From Gari tellinella (lineage: Eukaryota; Mollusca; Bivalvia; Cardiida; Psammobiidae): DNA of 64,000 nucleotides. Below, one piece after another: positions 54,240 through 64,000 of the stretch (positions are counted from its first letter, which is position 1; the number at the start of each line of letters is the position of its first letter). The stretch spans positions 49,164,216 to 49,228,215 of the forward strand of contig OV277868.1 in the NCBI GenBank assembly GCA_922989275.2. Reading direction: 5' to 3'. The notes below the pieces were generated by a model that worked only from the letters and a program-made list of their open reading frames with translations, had not been told where the DNA came from and made no database searches. Position numbers and translations under genes: made by a program.

Positions 54240-54610
54240 GACAAGTTAAAGATTCAAAGATTCAAGATTCAAAAGCTTTATTGTAACTTAAACATATAAT
54301 GTTTCTCGTTACATACATAATATATACACACATATTACACAAGAGCGAACATGTGTTCCTTCATAATGTTCTCAATATAAAGAATATTCTCTCATTTTAT
54401 CCTCAGTTACAATGTAGATGGATAGGCCCCTATTTAATCATTTTATCCACCGGTAAATGGGTATTTACTCATTTTATCCTCAGTTAAACGAGTATCTTCT
54501 CATTTTATCCTCCGTAAAATGAGTATCTACTCATTCTATCCTCCGTTAAATGAGTATCTACTCATTTTCTTCTCAGCTAAATGAGTATATACTCATGTTG
54601 TCCTCAGACT
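54240..54610. repeat. About 32-bp tandem repeat beside a TTCAAAGATTCAAGATTC motif
   Basis: Five to six units of CTCATTTTATCCTC[A/C]GTTAAA-GAGTAT (54400-54610) with a period of about 32 bp. A RTTCAAAGATTCAAGATTC tract at 54251 may be a retroelement tail. Confidence 0.65.
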
Positions 54611-54726
54611 AACTGCAACTTTCAATCATTATTTATTTTTCGCTCACTTTATTACTCGCTTTTGTTAGACTAAGATCGATCAGATAACACGGTACCAATG
54701 AATGTCCTTGTTGGAACTTTGAAAAT

Positions 54727-54975
54727 AAACTTTAACCCTTACAACCCTACATATCTCTGTAGAGATTACTGATAACATATGCAAACAGTGTAGACCCTGA
54801 TCAGAGGGCTCCTATAGGAGCCCTCTGATCAGGGTCTACACTGTTTGATATTTTCATTGTTTTTTGTTGCCAAACCAAAAATGCAAGAGAAGACTTGTTC
54901 AAAATATCTGTACTAGAAGAGTCCAAAAGGAGTATAAATACCCACAAGAGAAATTTAGGGTTGAAAAGGTTAAGG
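54727..54975. mobile_element. MITE D with a perfect 66-bp palindrome
   Basis: The core at 54782-54847 has two exact 33-bp arms with no spacer (CAAACAGTGTAGACCCTGAT, CAGAGGGCTCCTA and complement). Preceded by TTAACCCTTACAACCCTACA; the right end is near TTGAAAAGGTTAAGG. Confidence 0.75.
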
Positions 54976-54979
54976 ACCA

Positions 54980-55160
54980 TGTTAACCCTTTTCATGCTGA
55001 ATTGTCGTCTGCTTCAAATATCTTTATAGTCTGCGAAAAAAATCAGAATTAGTTTTCTGTTTTTTTTTAAACGAAAGAAAAGTTGAATATGAGCGACAAA
55101 CAGTTTGGATCCCAATCAGACGCCAAGTTACACCTTTTCAATGAAAACAGTGTTAAGGGT
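54980..55160. mobile_element. MITE A, half
   Basis: GTTAACCCTTTTCATGCTGA, TTGTCGTCTGCTTCAAATAT and one core arm CAGTTTGGATCCCAATCAGA. Confidence 0.5.
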
Positions 55161-55339
55161 AAGAATGTCTGACGTCAATCCATATTTAACTTTAGAAGTG
55201 TTGCTCTTCTCATATTTCTCCCTTATACAGGGATTTAACTTCCGGTGTTTTGTTCTTCTCATTTTGCTCCCTTATACAGTCAAACTTGTATTAACACAAT
55301 CAAACCGAGTATAAACATCATTTTAAAAATAAAATTGAC

Positions 55340-55540
55340 TTCGAAGAAACACCTTTTCTATTCAAACAGTCTTGGCTTAGATCAGGGGGTCCTAAAAGAG
55401 TCCTAATATCAAGGTCTGCACTGTTTATCACTTTGCAAATCATTATATAACAACTACCTTTAGTAGTCGAAAATCGACTAGACCTAATTTGAAATTGGAG
55501 TTGTTCACTAAAAGTTTCAGGGGTGAACGAGTTTAGCGAA
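55340..55540. mobile_element. MITE D, decayed core
   Basis: CAGTCTTGGCTTAGATCAGG..., GGTCTGCACTGTTTATCACT, CTAGACCTAATTTGAAATTG and GGGGTGAACGAG. Confidence 0.55.
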
Positions 55541-55689
55541 CTCACAAACGAATCTTTATTTGTAGAATTTATAATTTAATTGAGGGCAAAAGTACGAAAT
55601 AAAGCTCACATGTGAGTTGTCTGTCGTACTTTTCTATTTCATTAAGCGGCCACCTGTCTTCATTCGTCGGTCGCTTTACTCATTTAACT

Positions 55690-56098
55690 TTTAATGGAAT
55701 ATTCCAATTTCAAAATAGTTCTAGTCCATTTTTGACTATTTAGGGTTGATTTTAACAATATATTTCGAAATAACAAACAGTGTTGACCCTGATCAGAGGG
55801 CTCCTTAAGGAGCCCTCTGATCAGGGTCTACACTGTTTGCATGGGACAAGTGTAATCCTCACTGTTTATACACTGTGTGTTGACTGTGTTAACAACTTCA
55901 CTGTCTTCCCCGAGTACAAGATTTATTTGCAAATCGCGTGGATCCTGGCCACACACTGCGTTGCGCTGGGTCCGATCCGGATCCAAACTATTTGACACTC
56001 ATTTCAATCTTTGATAAATAAAAAAAACTTAACTTTAAAATTTGAGAAATAAAAGCAGACAACTGTTTTAAGTTGACGCCGTCATGAAAGTGAAGATG
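55690..56098. mobile_element. MITE D with near-perfect core, followed by an A copy
   Basis: The D core at 55774-55839 (AGGGCTCCTTAAGGAGCCCT centre) has one mismatch in 33-bp arms. The A-like copy (about 55892-56098) has AACTTCACTGTCTTCCC, core GTGGATCCTGGCC with GTCCGATCCGGATCCAAAC, and tail GAAAGTGAAGATGTTAA. Confidence 0.65.
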
Positions 56099-56162
56099 TT
56101 AATACAAGTTTATCTGTAGTTAAATTTCGGGTATTTCCACTTTAAAAACTGGTCCAATTAAA

Positions 56163-56397
56163 AATGTGGTTAGACCAATAAACCCTACCAAATACTGAAC
56201 GATGGCCGCACTGTGTAGTAGAGTTCTGCAAAGAGTCGTTTTGTTTGTTTGTGTGTTCAGTCTGATTCCTCTAGAAGGTAACGTTATATTTTCACACTTT
56301 CACTGCCATGACGTCATTGATTTTAAAATGTTGTCGTCTGCTTTCAAATATCAAATTTATATTATTTTCAGCGTGAGCAAAGTGTTTTTGTATTAAT
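56163..56397 (+). repeat. First copy of a tandem duplication carrying exon 1
   Basis: AATGTGGTTAGACCAATAAA to the A-like TGACGTCATTGATTTTAAAA and CTTTCAAATATCAAATT. A second copy lies at 56640-56820. The unit includes the signal-peptide exon and its 5' flank. Confidence 0.7.
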
Positions 56398-58084
56398 TAG
56401 AAAGTTTTAGTGACCATTGTACACCTGATAAAGCAGTAGTTAAAACAGATGGCATCAAAATACAGGATAGCGGTAATGCAGAAAACTCCTTAACACATTA
56501 CTTCATAGCCTGTTTCTAGTTTTAAAGAAATAAAATCACTTTAAGCAGGTTAAGGCACATTCTGATTTACTTTCAGCCTGCTTTAAGCTATTATCTGCTA
56601 GGATTTAGAAACTATTTCTTATGATGTACATATGTAAAATGTGGTTAGACCAATAAATCCTACCAATTACTGAAGGATGGCCGCGCTGTGTAGAGTTCGG
56701 CCAAGAGTCTTCGTTTTGTTTGTTTTTGTGTTCAGCCTGATGCCTGCTTTTACTGCAATGACGTCATTGATTTTAAAATGTTTGCGACTGCTTTCAAATA
56801 TCAAATTAATATTTAAGTTACTTTGACAGAAGAAACATTTAAATGAGTGCCAAAATTAGATCAGGATCAAAACTGTTTTCAACTAACCAATGTATACGCA
56901 GTGGAGGGGGTAAACTAATTTGTTAACCTTTTTACCGCCATTGGCGATCACGGTTGCATTGTAAAAAGTTTTATCCAGTCAAGAATATGTGCAGGATCCA
57001 AATTCGTCTGTGCAGGATCCACACTGAAAATAACGAACGTGCCTTTTTAAGCATTTAAGCCATTGTCTTTGTAATTTTGAATATAGGTGATCACTTAAAG
57101 CAGGCTGAAAGTAAAGCAGAATACGCCTTAAGTCGCATTCTGCTTTACTTCCAGTCTGCTTTAAGCTTCCATTGGCTAGAATATAGAATATACTTGTTAT
57201 GGTACATATTTATGACCGTGTAACTTGGAACTCTTTTCTTCAGCGGAGTAGTAAATAAAATGCGATAAAGGTGCTTCTATGTGTGGGTGTGGGTGTGGGT
57301 GTGGGTGTGTGTGTGTGGGGTGGGGGGGGGGGGCTATTTACATTTTCATCGTCATTTGCGATATATCGGCTTCACTGTAAACGAAGACCAGAAACCCAAC
57401 AACTCGGCGTATGTGCAGGATCCAACTGTTTGACAATATTATCGTAGTTTCTTAAGCCAAATTGTCAAGAATCAAATTTTGAATTATAATTCAAACAAAA
57501 CTAATAAAGCGCATGATTTGATGGCGATGCAAGGATTATAACCCAAACAGAACTAACTATCCTGATGATGATGCTGCTGCTGATGATGATAGTCAGGTGT
57601 AGATGACTCGAACTCGTTTATGCTCTACTTACCCGTATTTAAAAGTTAAAGTGGCTAAGCCATGCTTTAACTTTGGAATACGAGTCAACCTTTGACCTTA
57701 ACCCTTTCGGCGCGAACTTAGTAGGGAGACTTTTACCCCTGCACCACTTACTGTCGTCTGCTTCAGTATTGTTGTCTGCAAGAACGTTTCAAAGTAAGAT
57801 TTAAGGTTGTATGACTTCTGATCTGGATCCAAACTGTTTGCAAAGTCCACTTTATGCAACTACGGCGCCGAAAGGGTTAAGCAAATGTACTTTGTATATT
57901 AATGCTCGTGCTTCTATAATCATCTACAGCCGAGGCCAGAAGGCGTGGTGGGTTCAGAAGTTCGAGTCGGGATACGCACAGAACATCTGCAGGATCGAGT
58001 GACTATAAGGACAGAACCTCTGATGGCTCGGGTCAGTCCAAGGACGATGGATCTATTGACTTGGGTCTGTCTGCTGACAGATAA
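56202..58084 (+). CDS. Two-exon small secreted basic/Ser-rich protein
   Basis: Best-supported host gene. Exon 1 (56202-56277): the ATG opens MAALCSRVLQ with hydrophobic RVVLFVCVFSLIPLE, a signal peptide, ending in phase 1 before donor GTAACG. Exon 2 (57930-58084): acceptor ATCATCTACAG; in matching phase it reads AEARRRGGFRSSSRDTHR, SAGSSDYKDRTSDGSG and QSKDDGSIDLGLSADR, then TAA. The product is about 76 residues. The mature part is basic and Gly/Arg-rich at first, then Ser/Asp/Gly-rich, without Cys or a membrane span. A poly(A) signal lies about 160 bp past the stop. The intron (1.65 kb) holds MITEs A and E, a duplicated exon 1 and a G-rich tract. It shares exon layout and mature N-terminus with the gene at 14575. 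The family is unrecognised; function unknown. A cryptic donor in exon 2 (CTCGG then GTCAGT) could extend the gene. Confidence 0.55.
56493..56635. mobile_element. MITE E copy in the intron
   Basis: TTAACACATTACTTCATAGC on the left; the hairpin has lost most of its left arm (AAGCAGGTTAAGGCACATTC; TTTCAGCCTGCTTTAAGC). Confidence 0.6.
56640..56820 (+). pseudogene. Duplicated signal-peptide exon, donor lost
   Basis: The second copy of 56163-56397. The ATG at 56677 reads MAALCRVRPRVFVLFVFVFS then LMPAF. Relative to copy 1, about 27 bp containing the exon end and the GTAACG donor are deleted, joining the exon to A-like sequence (ACTGCAATGACGTCATTGAT). It cannot splice like copy 1. Confidence 0.55.
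57067..57268. mobile_element. MITE E copy in the intron
   Basis: GTGATCACTTAAAGCAGGCT, hairpin AAGCAGAATACGCCTTAAGT with GCATTCTGCTTTACTTCCAG, then AGTAGTAAATAAAATGCG. Confidence 0.65.
57280..57333. repeat. G-rich microsatellite, G-quadruplex-prone
   Basis: (GTGTGG)n grading into (GT)n and a long G-run on the coding strand of the gene's intron. Homopolymer length is unreliable. Confidence 0.8.
57606..57697. repeat. Repeat K fragment
   Basis: GACTCGAACTCGTTTATGCT, ACCCGTATTTAAAAGTTAAA and the hairpin AAGTGGCTAAGCCATGCTTT. Confidence 0.55.
57698..57880. mobile_element. MITE A copy just before exon 2
   Basis: TTAACCCTTTCGGCGC on the left and GCGCCGAAAGGGTTAA on the right, 16-bp perfect inverted ends. 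The core retains CTGATCTGGATCCAAACTGT only. Confidence 0.72.
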
Positions 58085-58241
58085 ACACTACACTACAACA
58101 AGTACACAATTGCTGCAAGAGTGCAGCAAAGAAATGGTGCACGGCGTAAAAGAAACGCAGATGGGGTGGTTGAATCAGTGTTAAATTCAAAATGAACCTA
58201 CGATAGAAAGAAATGAATGATTTGTAACTAAGTAATTGTAA

Positions 58242-58247
58242 AATAAA
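58242..58247 (+). terminator. Poly(A) signal AATAAA
   Basis: AATAAA lies 158 bp after the TAA of the gene at 56202-58084 and is followed by a T-rich stretch (TTTTGTTTATCC). This fits the 3' end of that transcript. Confidence 0.5.
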
Positions 58248-58269
58248 TTTTGTTTATCCTTTACTCATT

Positions 58270-58639
58270 TTACTCTTGGTTAAGCAATGAAACACAGAAA
58301 CAAAGGGACCAATGTGGCCCTAAAGCGCTAATGTGTGTAGACCATGTCAAACTGTTAATCGTTTGGTGATTTGATTGTGACCCCCTGATACCCTTTGACC
58401 TATTTTTTCACTCGGCATAACCTACATTCTAACTTAACCTACATTAATATGAGGCAAACATTCTAACAAACTACATTGAATATTCAGTGTAAAACGTACT
58501 CTGTAGAGTGTTGTTTGGTGTAAACCTATACTATAGTGAACCTGTGTGTAACCAAACCTGAATCATATTCTGACTTGATTTGAATGAGACAAAAAAGCTC
58601 GATAAAACCATTGGCGGCAAGTAGGCACGTGCCTACACT
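58270..58639. other. No gene recognised
   Basis: A+T-rich intergenic DNA downstream of the poly(A) signal. Confidence 0.4.
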
Positions 58640-59120
58640 TTTTTTCAGAAGTCCAAAAAATAAACAGGAGCCCCATGGGGCATATTTCGCTCACGTGAGA
58701 ATAGCTGTACATCAAAATGGAGATAATGATTTATGTCCAGGATGGGGTCATTTTTTACCCGAGGGGTATAATTTGAACAATCTTGATAGAGGACCTGTAG
58801 ATGATGCTATGTTCAACATATCTAAGATCAGGGTACTAGGGTTCTAGACAAGAAGATTTTTTTTAAGTTTCCATTGAAAAAATCTATTTTTAGCTCCTGT
58901 GACCTACATATGCAACAGACTGGAACCATTAGAACAAAATAAATAAAGGACATCTAGAAGTAACACCATGCCGAATATCAAAGCTCTGGCCATATTAGCT
59001 TCAGAAAAGAAGACGTTTGAAAACTGTGACCCCCGGGGTGGGGCCAATTTTGACCCCAGGGGCATACTTTGTACAAACTTGATAGAGGACCATCGAGGGC
59101 TTCGTGCAAAACTATTGTAA
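58640..59120. repeat. Tandem-like GACCCCAGGGGCATA repeats
   Basis: Two units: GATGGGGTCATTTTTTACCC with CTTGATAGAGGACCTG, then GGTGGGGCCAATTTTGACCC with the same CTTGATAGAGGACC. A reversed copy follows at 59430-59600 (GGTCCTCTATCAAGTTTGTT; CAAAATTGGCCCCGCCCCGG). The open stretch at 58584-58847 is part of this repeat. Confidence 0.65.
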
Positions 59121-60430
59121 CTCCTTCACAAAGGCTCAAGGTGAGCTATGGGGATGGCCCTGTGTCCGTCGTCCGTCGTCGTGCGGTGTGCGTCGTGCGT
59201 TGTCCGTCGTCGTTAACAATTGCTTCAAATGACATCTCCTTCTATACCGCTTAACAGATTTCAAGCAAACTTTACAGAAATGTTCCTTGGGTCAAGCTCT
59301 TTCAGATTTGTTCAAAGAATTAAAAACAATGCAGAACTCTGGTTGCCATGGCAACCAAAGTGAAAAAATAAGGAAATCTTAAAAAATCTTCTTGTCAAAA
59401 ACTACAAGGACCAGAGCTTAGATATTTGGCACATAGCATTACCTACAGGTCCTCTATCAAGTTTGTTCAAATAATGCCCCTGGGGTCAAAATTGGCCCCG
59501 CCCCGGGGGTCACAGTTTTACATAGAGTTATATAGTGAAAATTTCAAATGTCTTCTTCTCTGACACTAATATGACCAGAGCTTTGATATTTGGCATGGTG
59601 ACACTTCTAAATGTCCGTTACCTATTTTGTTCAAATGGTTCTGGTCGGTTGAATATCTAGGTCATAACTCACATTCAATATATGTATAGCAGACAGCAAT
59701 TCAGCATTATAAGAGTTAGACCCTAGCCACATTTCCTACTGGCAGAGTTACATAACTGAACTCAGCCCAGTCAGGTCAGCTGAGGTTCACTGTAACCGCA
59801 GCATATGGTGGTGTCTGCTATATTTTTATGCCCCTGCAGTTGGAGGCATGTTGTTTTTGTCTGTCTGCTTTTTCTGTCTGTTTGTCAATTTGTTTGTCTG
59901 TCAGTCCACAACTTTAATCTTAGCCATAACTTTGTTAAAGTTAGAAACTTTATATCTTAGGTCATGTTCTGCAAAGGTCAATGTCATTTTTGAGTTATTT
60001 CCCAGTGTCATATTTTCTTGTCTTTGAGATAACTCCAGTTCTACTGATGTTAACCCATTACCGCATACATATGCCTTTAATTTATTCCTCCTCTAAAGAA
60101 AATAATTCCACTTTATACAGTCATAAAAATGTAAGATATAAGAAATGGTATCTATATCTTAGTAGATGATAACTTAAAGCAGGTTGAAAGTAAAGCAGAA
60201 TGGGCAATAAATAATCATACGGAAATACATGTAGCTTGATAAGAAGAAGTGTCATGGATAAGGGCCATAACTCTGCCAACAATATTTTTTTAAGTTATTC
60301 CAATTTGTCATGGTTTTTTGTCTGGAAGATAATTCCATTTACAGCTATATTAAAATGTTGTCTTGCCTATTAAGCTAAGGCACAATGACCTCAGGTGAGC
60401 GAATTAAGGGCCATGGCACTCTTGTTTAAT
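59121..60430. repeat. Dispersed repeat with TCCGTCGTCCGTCGTCGTGC
   Basis: Starts near AAGGCTCAAGGTGAGCTATG and ends near CAGGTGAGCGAATTAAGGGC, inverted GTGAGC landmarks. It has a low-complexity TCCGTCGT tract (59165-59215) and TGTCTGTCTGCTTTTTCTGT near 59855. A MITE E part (TTAACCCATTACCGCATACA onward) lies at 60050-60215. It resembles dispersed repeats common in bivalves; family not assigned. Confidence 0.5.
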
Positions 60431-61278
60431 ATAGCAAACACATATTGGCGTTTTTAATTAAGTTTAACCTTTAGCCATATAAGAAATACAAGTCCCATCT
60501 ATCTGCGGCAATTTTTCAAAGCTTAGATAGGAATTTTACTAATTTAGAAGCGGGCTGCCATGGGTCATGTCAAGAAATTTTCAAATTGTGCCAGTAGTTT
60601 TAAATAAGATTGTAACGTGTTTTGCTTTTTAACATACGTTTGTCCATATATTCCTTTATAAGGAAAACTGGCCGACCCACAGGCAGCCATGTTTTTTAAG
60701 TTGAGAACTTGTTTGTGAAAGCGTGTAAAAGTTAATCATTGGACCATTTGTGTAAGAATCAGTTTTCAAATCTCGCAACTTTCACGCAAGATTTTGTTTG
60801 GACATTTTCCTTTAGTTGGCCCCCTTAGGAAAAAAGAAGGCAGTTAGCTTGTAGAGAATTAGTAGGTGTTTTGTTTTTAACCAGTAAAAGACAGTTAGCT
60901 TGCAGGTTTTTAAACCATGATTTTAGCAGTGATAATGCAATGAAATGAGCCGAAATATGCAAATGAGCTAGCAGTTTAAGCAGTTTTAAAAAACTACAAA
61001 ACAACTGCAGGGCATGGCGTTACCAGTTTCTACCAGTTATATCAAATTGCAAATAACTGGTCAATCTTCTTAAAAAAGTGTGTTTCAGAGCCAGTAAAAG
61101 GCAATTTTTAAGCAGTTATTTTACAAGTTTTTAGCAGTGAACGTGCAGATGAATCAGCTAAAATATGTAAATGAGCTAGAAGTTTTAAGTTGTTATAAAA
61201 ACAAAGTACAAAATAACTGAGGCGCAGTTTTGAACCAGTTATATGACATCTTGCAACTGGAAGAAAATACTGTCGATA
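60431..61278. repeat. Degenerate direct repeat, no gene
   Basis: 60880-61040 and 61090-61250 are related (CCAGTAAAAG...AGTT, TTTTAGCAGTGA, AAATGAGCTAG.AGTTT). No coding potential is seen. Confidence 0.5.
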
Positions 61279-61850
61279 CTTAACCCCATAAATATGCCTT
61301 TTACACCTTTAATTTATCCCTCCGGTGAAGAAAATAATTCCACATTATACAGCCATGAATAGCCTTATCATTAAGCACCATAAGAAAGTTACACTTTCTA
61401 TTTCAACAAGATATTACCTTAAACACGGAGTAATAACAGCTCTTATTACTCCGTGCCTTAAAGAAGGCTGAAAATAAAGCAGAATGTGCCTTATGGCATA
61501 TTCAGCTTTACTTTCATCCTGCTTCAAGTACCTTAACAAGTTACCCCATAGCCTGTTTCTAGTATTGAAAATAGGTGGCCACTTAAAGCAGGTTGAAAGT
61601 AATAATAATAATAATTATAAACATAATAATAAAGACTTTATTTCAAGAGGGTAACGCAATTAGAACACACAAGCAACTAATCTCCCTTGTGGCCCTCAAA
61701 TGCGCCATAAGCTGCAATCTTCGAGGATATAGAACATATTTTTATAGCACATATTTCATTACTACATAAAGTCGAACAATTTTCTTCAATAGAGAAATTA
61801 TTTAAAGGCGTAAAAGGCCGTATTTATGGGGTTATGGGTTAAACTTAAGT
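61279..61850. mobile_element. Two MITE E copies, one with an inserted A/T tract
   Basis: The first (61279-61528) starts TTAACCCCATAAATATGCC, with a replaced hairpin (CACGGAGTAATAACAGCTCT; TATTACTCCGTG) before the usual one. The second (61540-61845) is split after GCAGGTTGAAAGT by (AATAAT)n, GACTTTATTTCAAGAGGGTA and related sequence, and ends TTATGGGGTTATGGGTTAA. Confidence 0.6.
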
Positions 61851-62399
61851 AATTTAAAACTAGAAACAGGCAACTTGAGTATTTCGAAATAAATCTAGAT
61901 AGATCAATCTGCATAAAATCAAGATTTTTAATTTTAAGATCCCTGATTAAATCTACCATAGTAAATTCCAACTGTCTGACAAAAACATAACTCAAAAATT
62001 TCAAGTGACCACAGCATATTTCAAGAAATTAATATGAACTTTATCTTACAAAAATACATTATGTACAACACACAGATGAAAGCAAAATTATCCTCTATAG
62101 GCGTATGAACCAAATACAGTAACAACTAAACAGTAGTCTAGATCTTTTATGTAATGTTATTTTTAACTTGTGGTGGGATTTTTTACAGGTAGTTATTTTT
62201 AAGTGTTTTAAGTGTTTAACATATACGGAAAATCAGTCCCATCCTCAGCTGATCAGACTATGTACTGCTTGTGTTTTTAATTCATTGAAAGTAGATATAA
62301 TCATTGCAAGATGTTTCGAGGAACAACTTCACTACATAGAACATATTTAGATTTTACATATCCACTACGTGTGATGATTATACACTTATCCCTTAAATC
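61851..62399. other. No gene recognised
   Basis: A+T-rich DNA without supported features. Confidence 0.4.
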
Positions 62400-62780
62400 G
62401 TAAAACTGTCGACCCAAGTCAGATGGTTCTCGCAAGAGCTGGTCAGTGTGTGCACTGTTTCTGTTGTTTTTGTTTTTCTTATTTTATCGCAAGTTTTGCA
62501 AGAAGTTTCAGGGGAAAACTGAACTGTATAGACAAAATATGTTAACACGTATTTACGAAGTGTACCCGTGGAGAGTACATTTGTCCTCAGTGTGCAAATC
62601 TGATGTAGACTCAGCTCAGTCTCACAGGCTGAGTCAGATGAGTTCAATAAGAGCCCTCTGGTCAGTGTTTGCACTGTTTGTATATAAGATTTTACTTCGT
62701 TGCAAGAGTACATTTGTCAGATGTAAACAGTGTGGACCACAATAACACTCTGATCAAGGTGTACATTGTTTGTCATTTCG
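62400..62780. mobile_element. MITE D-like, decayed
   Basis: GAGCTGGTCAGTGTGTGCAC..., AGAGCCCTCTGGTCAGTGTT, AAACAGTGTGGACCACAATA with CTCTGATCAAGGTGTACATT. The core arms are scattered, suggesting two broken copies. Confidence 0.45.
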
Positions 62781-63584
62781 TAAATGAGTTATCCCATTGG
62801 TGAGACCAAAACTATAAGTACATGTAACAGTAGGTTTTGAAACTTACAACTCATATTTCTCTACTCTTCAACGACTTGTTTTCCACATGTAGATCTAGAT
62901 CTAGCTTTCTAGCTGCATATGATACTATCACGAATGAAGAACGATGGAAAAATAGCCTGTGTACGAGGACGGGCTGTACACATAGCGAACAGGGTAGGGA
63001 CACAGTGGATCCCCAACACATACCGCGCTGAACTTATATTATTCCCTGGAAAAAAAAAGAATAATTTTTGCCTAAAAAGTGTGTGTGTCCCGTGTTAGGT
63101 AAATGAATACAGATGCATGTAGGTAACGGTATGTCAGTAATTGAAACTATATAAATAGAATGAGCTATTTTTAACCTGGCCAAACTCTCGTTAGTTTCCG
63201 TTTATTTCCGATACGTTCCGTGTCGATATATGTCTAAAGTACCGAGTGTGTTCAACCGTACACGGAACATGTCGAACTAACACGATAACTACATATAACC
63301 TGTCCCGTTCGGGCCTTCCGTTTTAAAAAAATATGTATAAATAAGCCTAGTCTAGATCTACGTGAAAACAATGCTGTCCTATCCACGTTTAAGGAACTGA
63401 ATCAAACTAAAAATGATGATTTTAAACTGTAGAAATGCGGGAAATTTCGTGCTGAGTTCGTGATATCCAGGTTCGATTGTAATAATGTAACGACGAGAAA
63501 TCGAAGGGAGAAAATTTAATTGCATCATTTCCGAAACTAAACTAAATCAATAGAGAAACCTACGTATACAATCTACAAAAAGTA
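62781..63584. other. No gene recognised
   Basis: An AGATCTAGATCTAG motif near 62892 echoes the inverted repeat at 16987. No exon is supported. Confidence 0.4.
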
Positions 63585-63591
63585 GCCATAC

Positions 63592-63684
63592 TTGTTGTTT
63601 AGAAATCGCATTTTGATAATATTCGTAGTATTCTGTATGTGCTTGTCCATCACCGGAGGATATCGGAAAAAAGTAACAGTCAGT
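63592..63684 (+). pseudogene. Signal-peptide-like exon without ATG
   Basis: The open frame reads RNRILIIFVVFCMCLSITGG, similar in profile and ending (TGG) to the exon at 14575. Where the other exons have the donor GT after GGAG, this one has GA. A possible donor GTGAGT lies further on, near 63685. There is no in-frame ATG before the hydrophobic run; an in-frame stop lies just upstream. It may be a decayed third copy, or chance. Confidence 0.25.
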
Positions 63685-64000
63685 GAGTGTTTATCCATTC
63701 GATTTATTCATCACATACTACGATTTTATCAAAATGGCTTATGCGATGCAGAAAGGAGGATTTTCACTCGCTTCCGCCCAATAGTATTATAAGAGAACCA
63801 GAAACTCAAAAATACCGATTGAATTTCGATTATTTATGTTTTGTTTTGTAGCAGCCTTCAATTTCGTTACAATAGAGTAACTGCAGGACATTCTGATTCT
63901 TTTTTAAACTGCAATAAAATTCGCAAAAAGAACACTAAAGTTCGTAAACGACAACCCCTTCGATTAGATCCGGACTGAATAGCCTAGTGCTTTCGAATGC
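63685..64000. other. No gene recognised
   Basis: A+T-rich sequence to the window end; the open stretch running to 63792 has no recognisable domain. Confidence 0.35.

Noticed and set aside
58584..58847. 87-codon plus ORF just after the secreted-protein gene.
   Set aside because: It lies in a GACCCCAGGGGCATA-type dispersed repeat, with related copies downstream.
62393..62745. Overlapping ORFs on both strands (99 and 106 codons).
   Set aside because: Both run across decayed D hairpins; no signal peptide, domain or splice context.

Overview
This looks like nuclear DNA from an animal with an A+T-rich, transposon-saturated genome. A bivalve mollusc is the best guess, from the style of its repeats: dense palindromic MITEs, AAATGGCCGCCATTTT arrays, the CCCGGGGGAGCATGCCCCCG hAT motif, and LINEs with a C2H2 tail. 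No species-specific gene was recognised, so this is inference. There is no bacterial gene organisation, CRISPR array, rRNA or convincing functional tRNA.

Layout. 1-5.3 kb: LINE fragments and a dead mariner split by a miniature LTR element (TRIM). 6.3-8.6 kb: a foldback element built of AACGTT-containing units. 8.7-11.1 kb: a MITE (family B) split by an RTE-like LINE. 11.6-22.6 kb: MITEs, a TTAA element carrying a tRNA-like sequence, an 80-bp minisatellite, and three possible exons of a small membrane-protein gene. 22.7-27.3 kb: a 1.03-kb inverted repeat around a C2H2-tailed LINE. 27.4-31.6 kb: a possible terminal exon, then MITEs and the second tRNA-like element. 31.8-35.8 kb: a secreted-peptide-like ORF split by a hAT element, then LINE and Cys-rich remnants between inverted arms. 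36.9-41.2 kb: nested MITEs. 42.5-43.5 kb: a 163-bp tandem array. 43.8-45.7 kb: a decayed PIF/Harbinger. 48-49.9 kb: a second C2H2-tailed LINE. 51.7-53.3 kb: a MITE-derived array and a GCGATC-rich element. 56.2-58.3 kb: the best host gene, a two-exon secreted protein with a poly(A) signal. The rest is repeats.

Repeat names used here. A: ends TTAACCCTTTCACTG/TTAACCCTTAGCCCGCC. B: TIR TACAGTGCTCCCTCTCTACA. C: TIR TACAGTGGAGAA plus CGTTTAAACGC. D: core with GACCCTGATCAGAGGGCTCC. E: TTAACCCATTACCCCATAGC plus GCAGAATGCGCC hairpin. F: about 0.96 kb, ends TTCGGCGGA. G: ends CAGGGCTCCAGATAAG. I: TIR TACAGTRAAACCTC. J: 941 bp at TTAA, ends GGGTGTATCAATGTCATGA. K: TCGAACTTCGATGTATCGAA. L: ATTATAACAGATTTGTATTG hairpin. 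T: 537 bp at TTAA, ends AGSGACTCGCAACC. Families A-C share a roughly 65-bp near-perfect palindromic core, and D has an analogous one. Core sequence differs between copies while the two arms stay matched. That is the most striking pattern in the window.

All calls are by eye from the sequence; no database search, alignment or splice model was run, and repeat boundaries are usually good to within about 10 bp.
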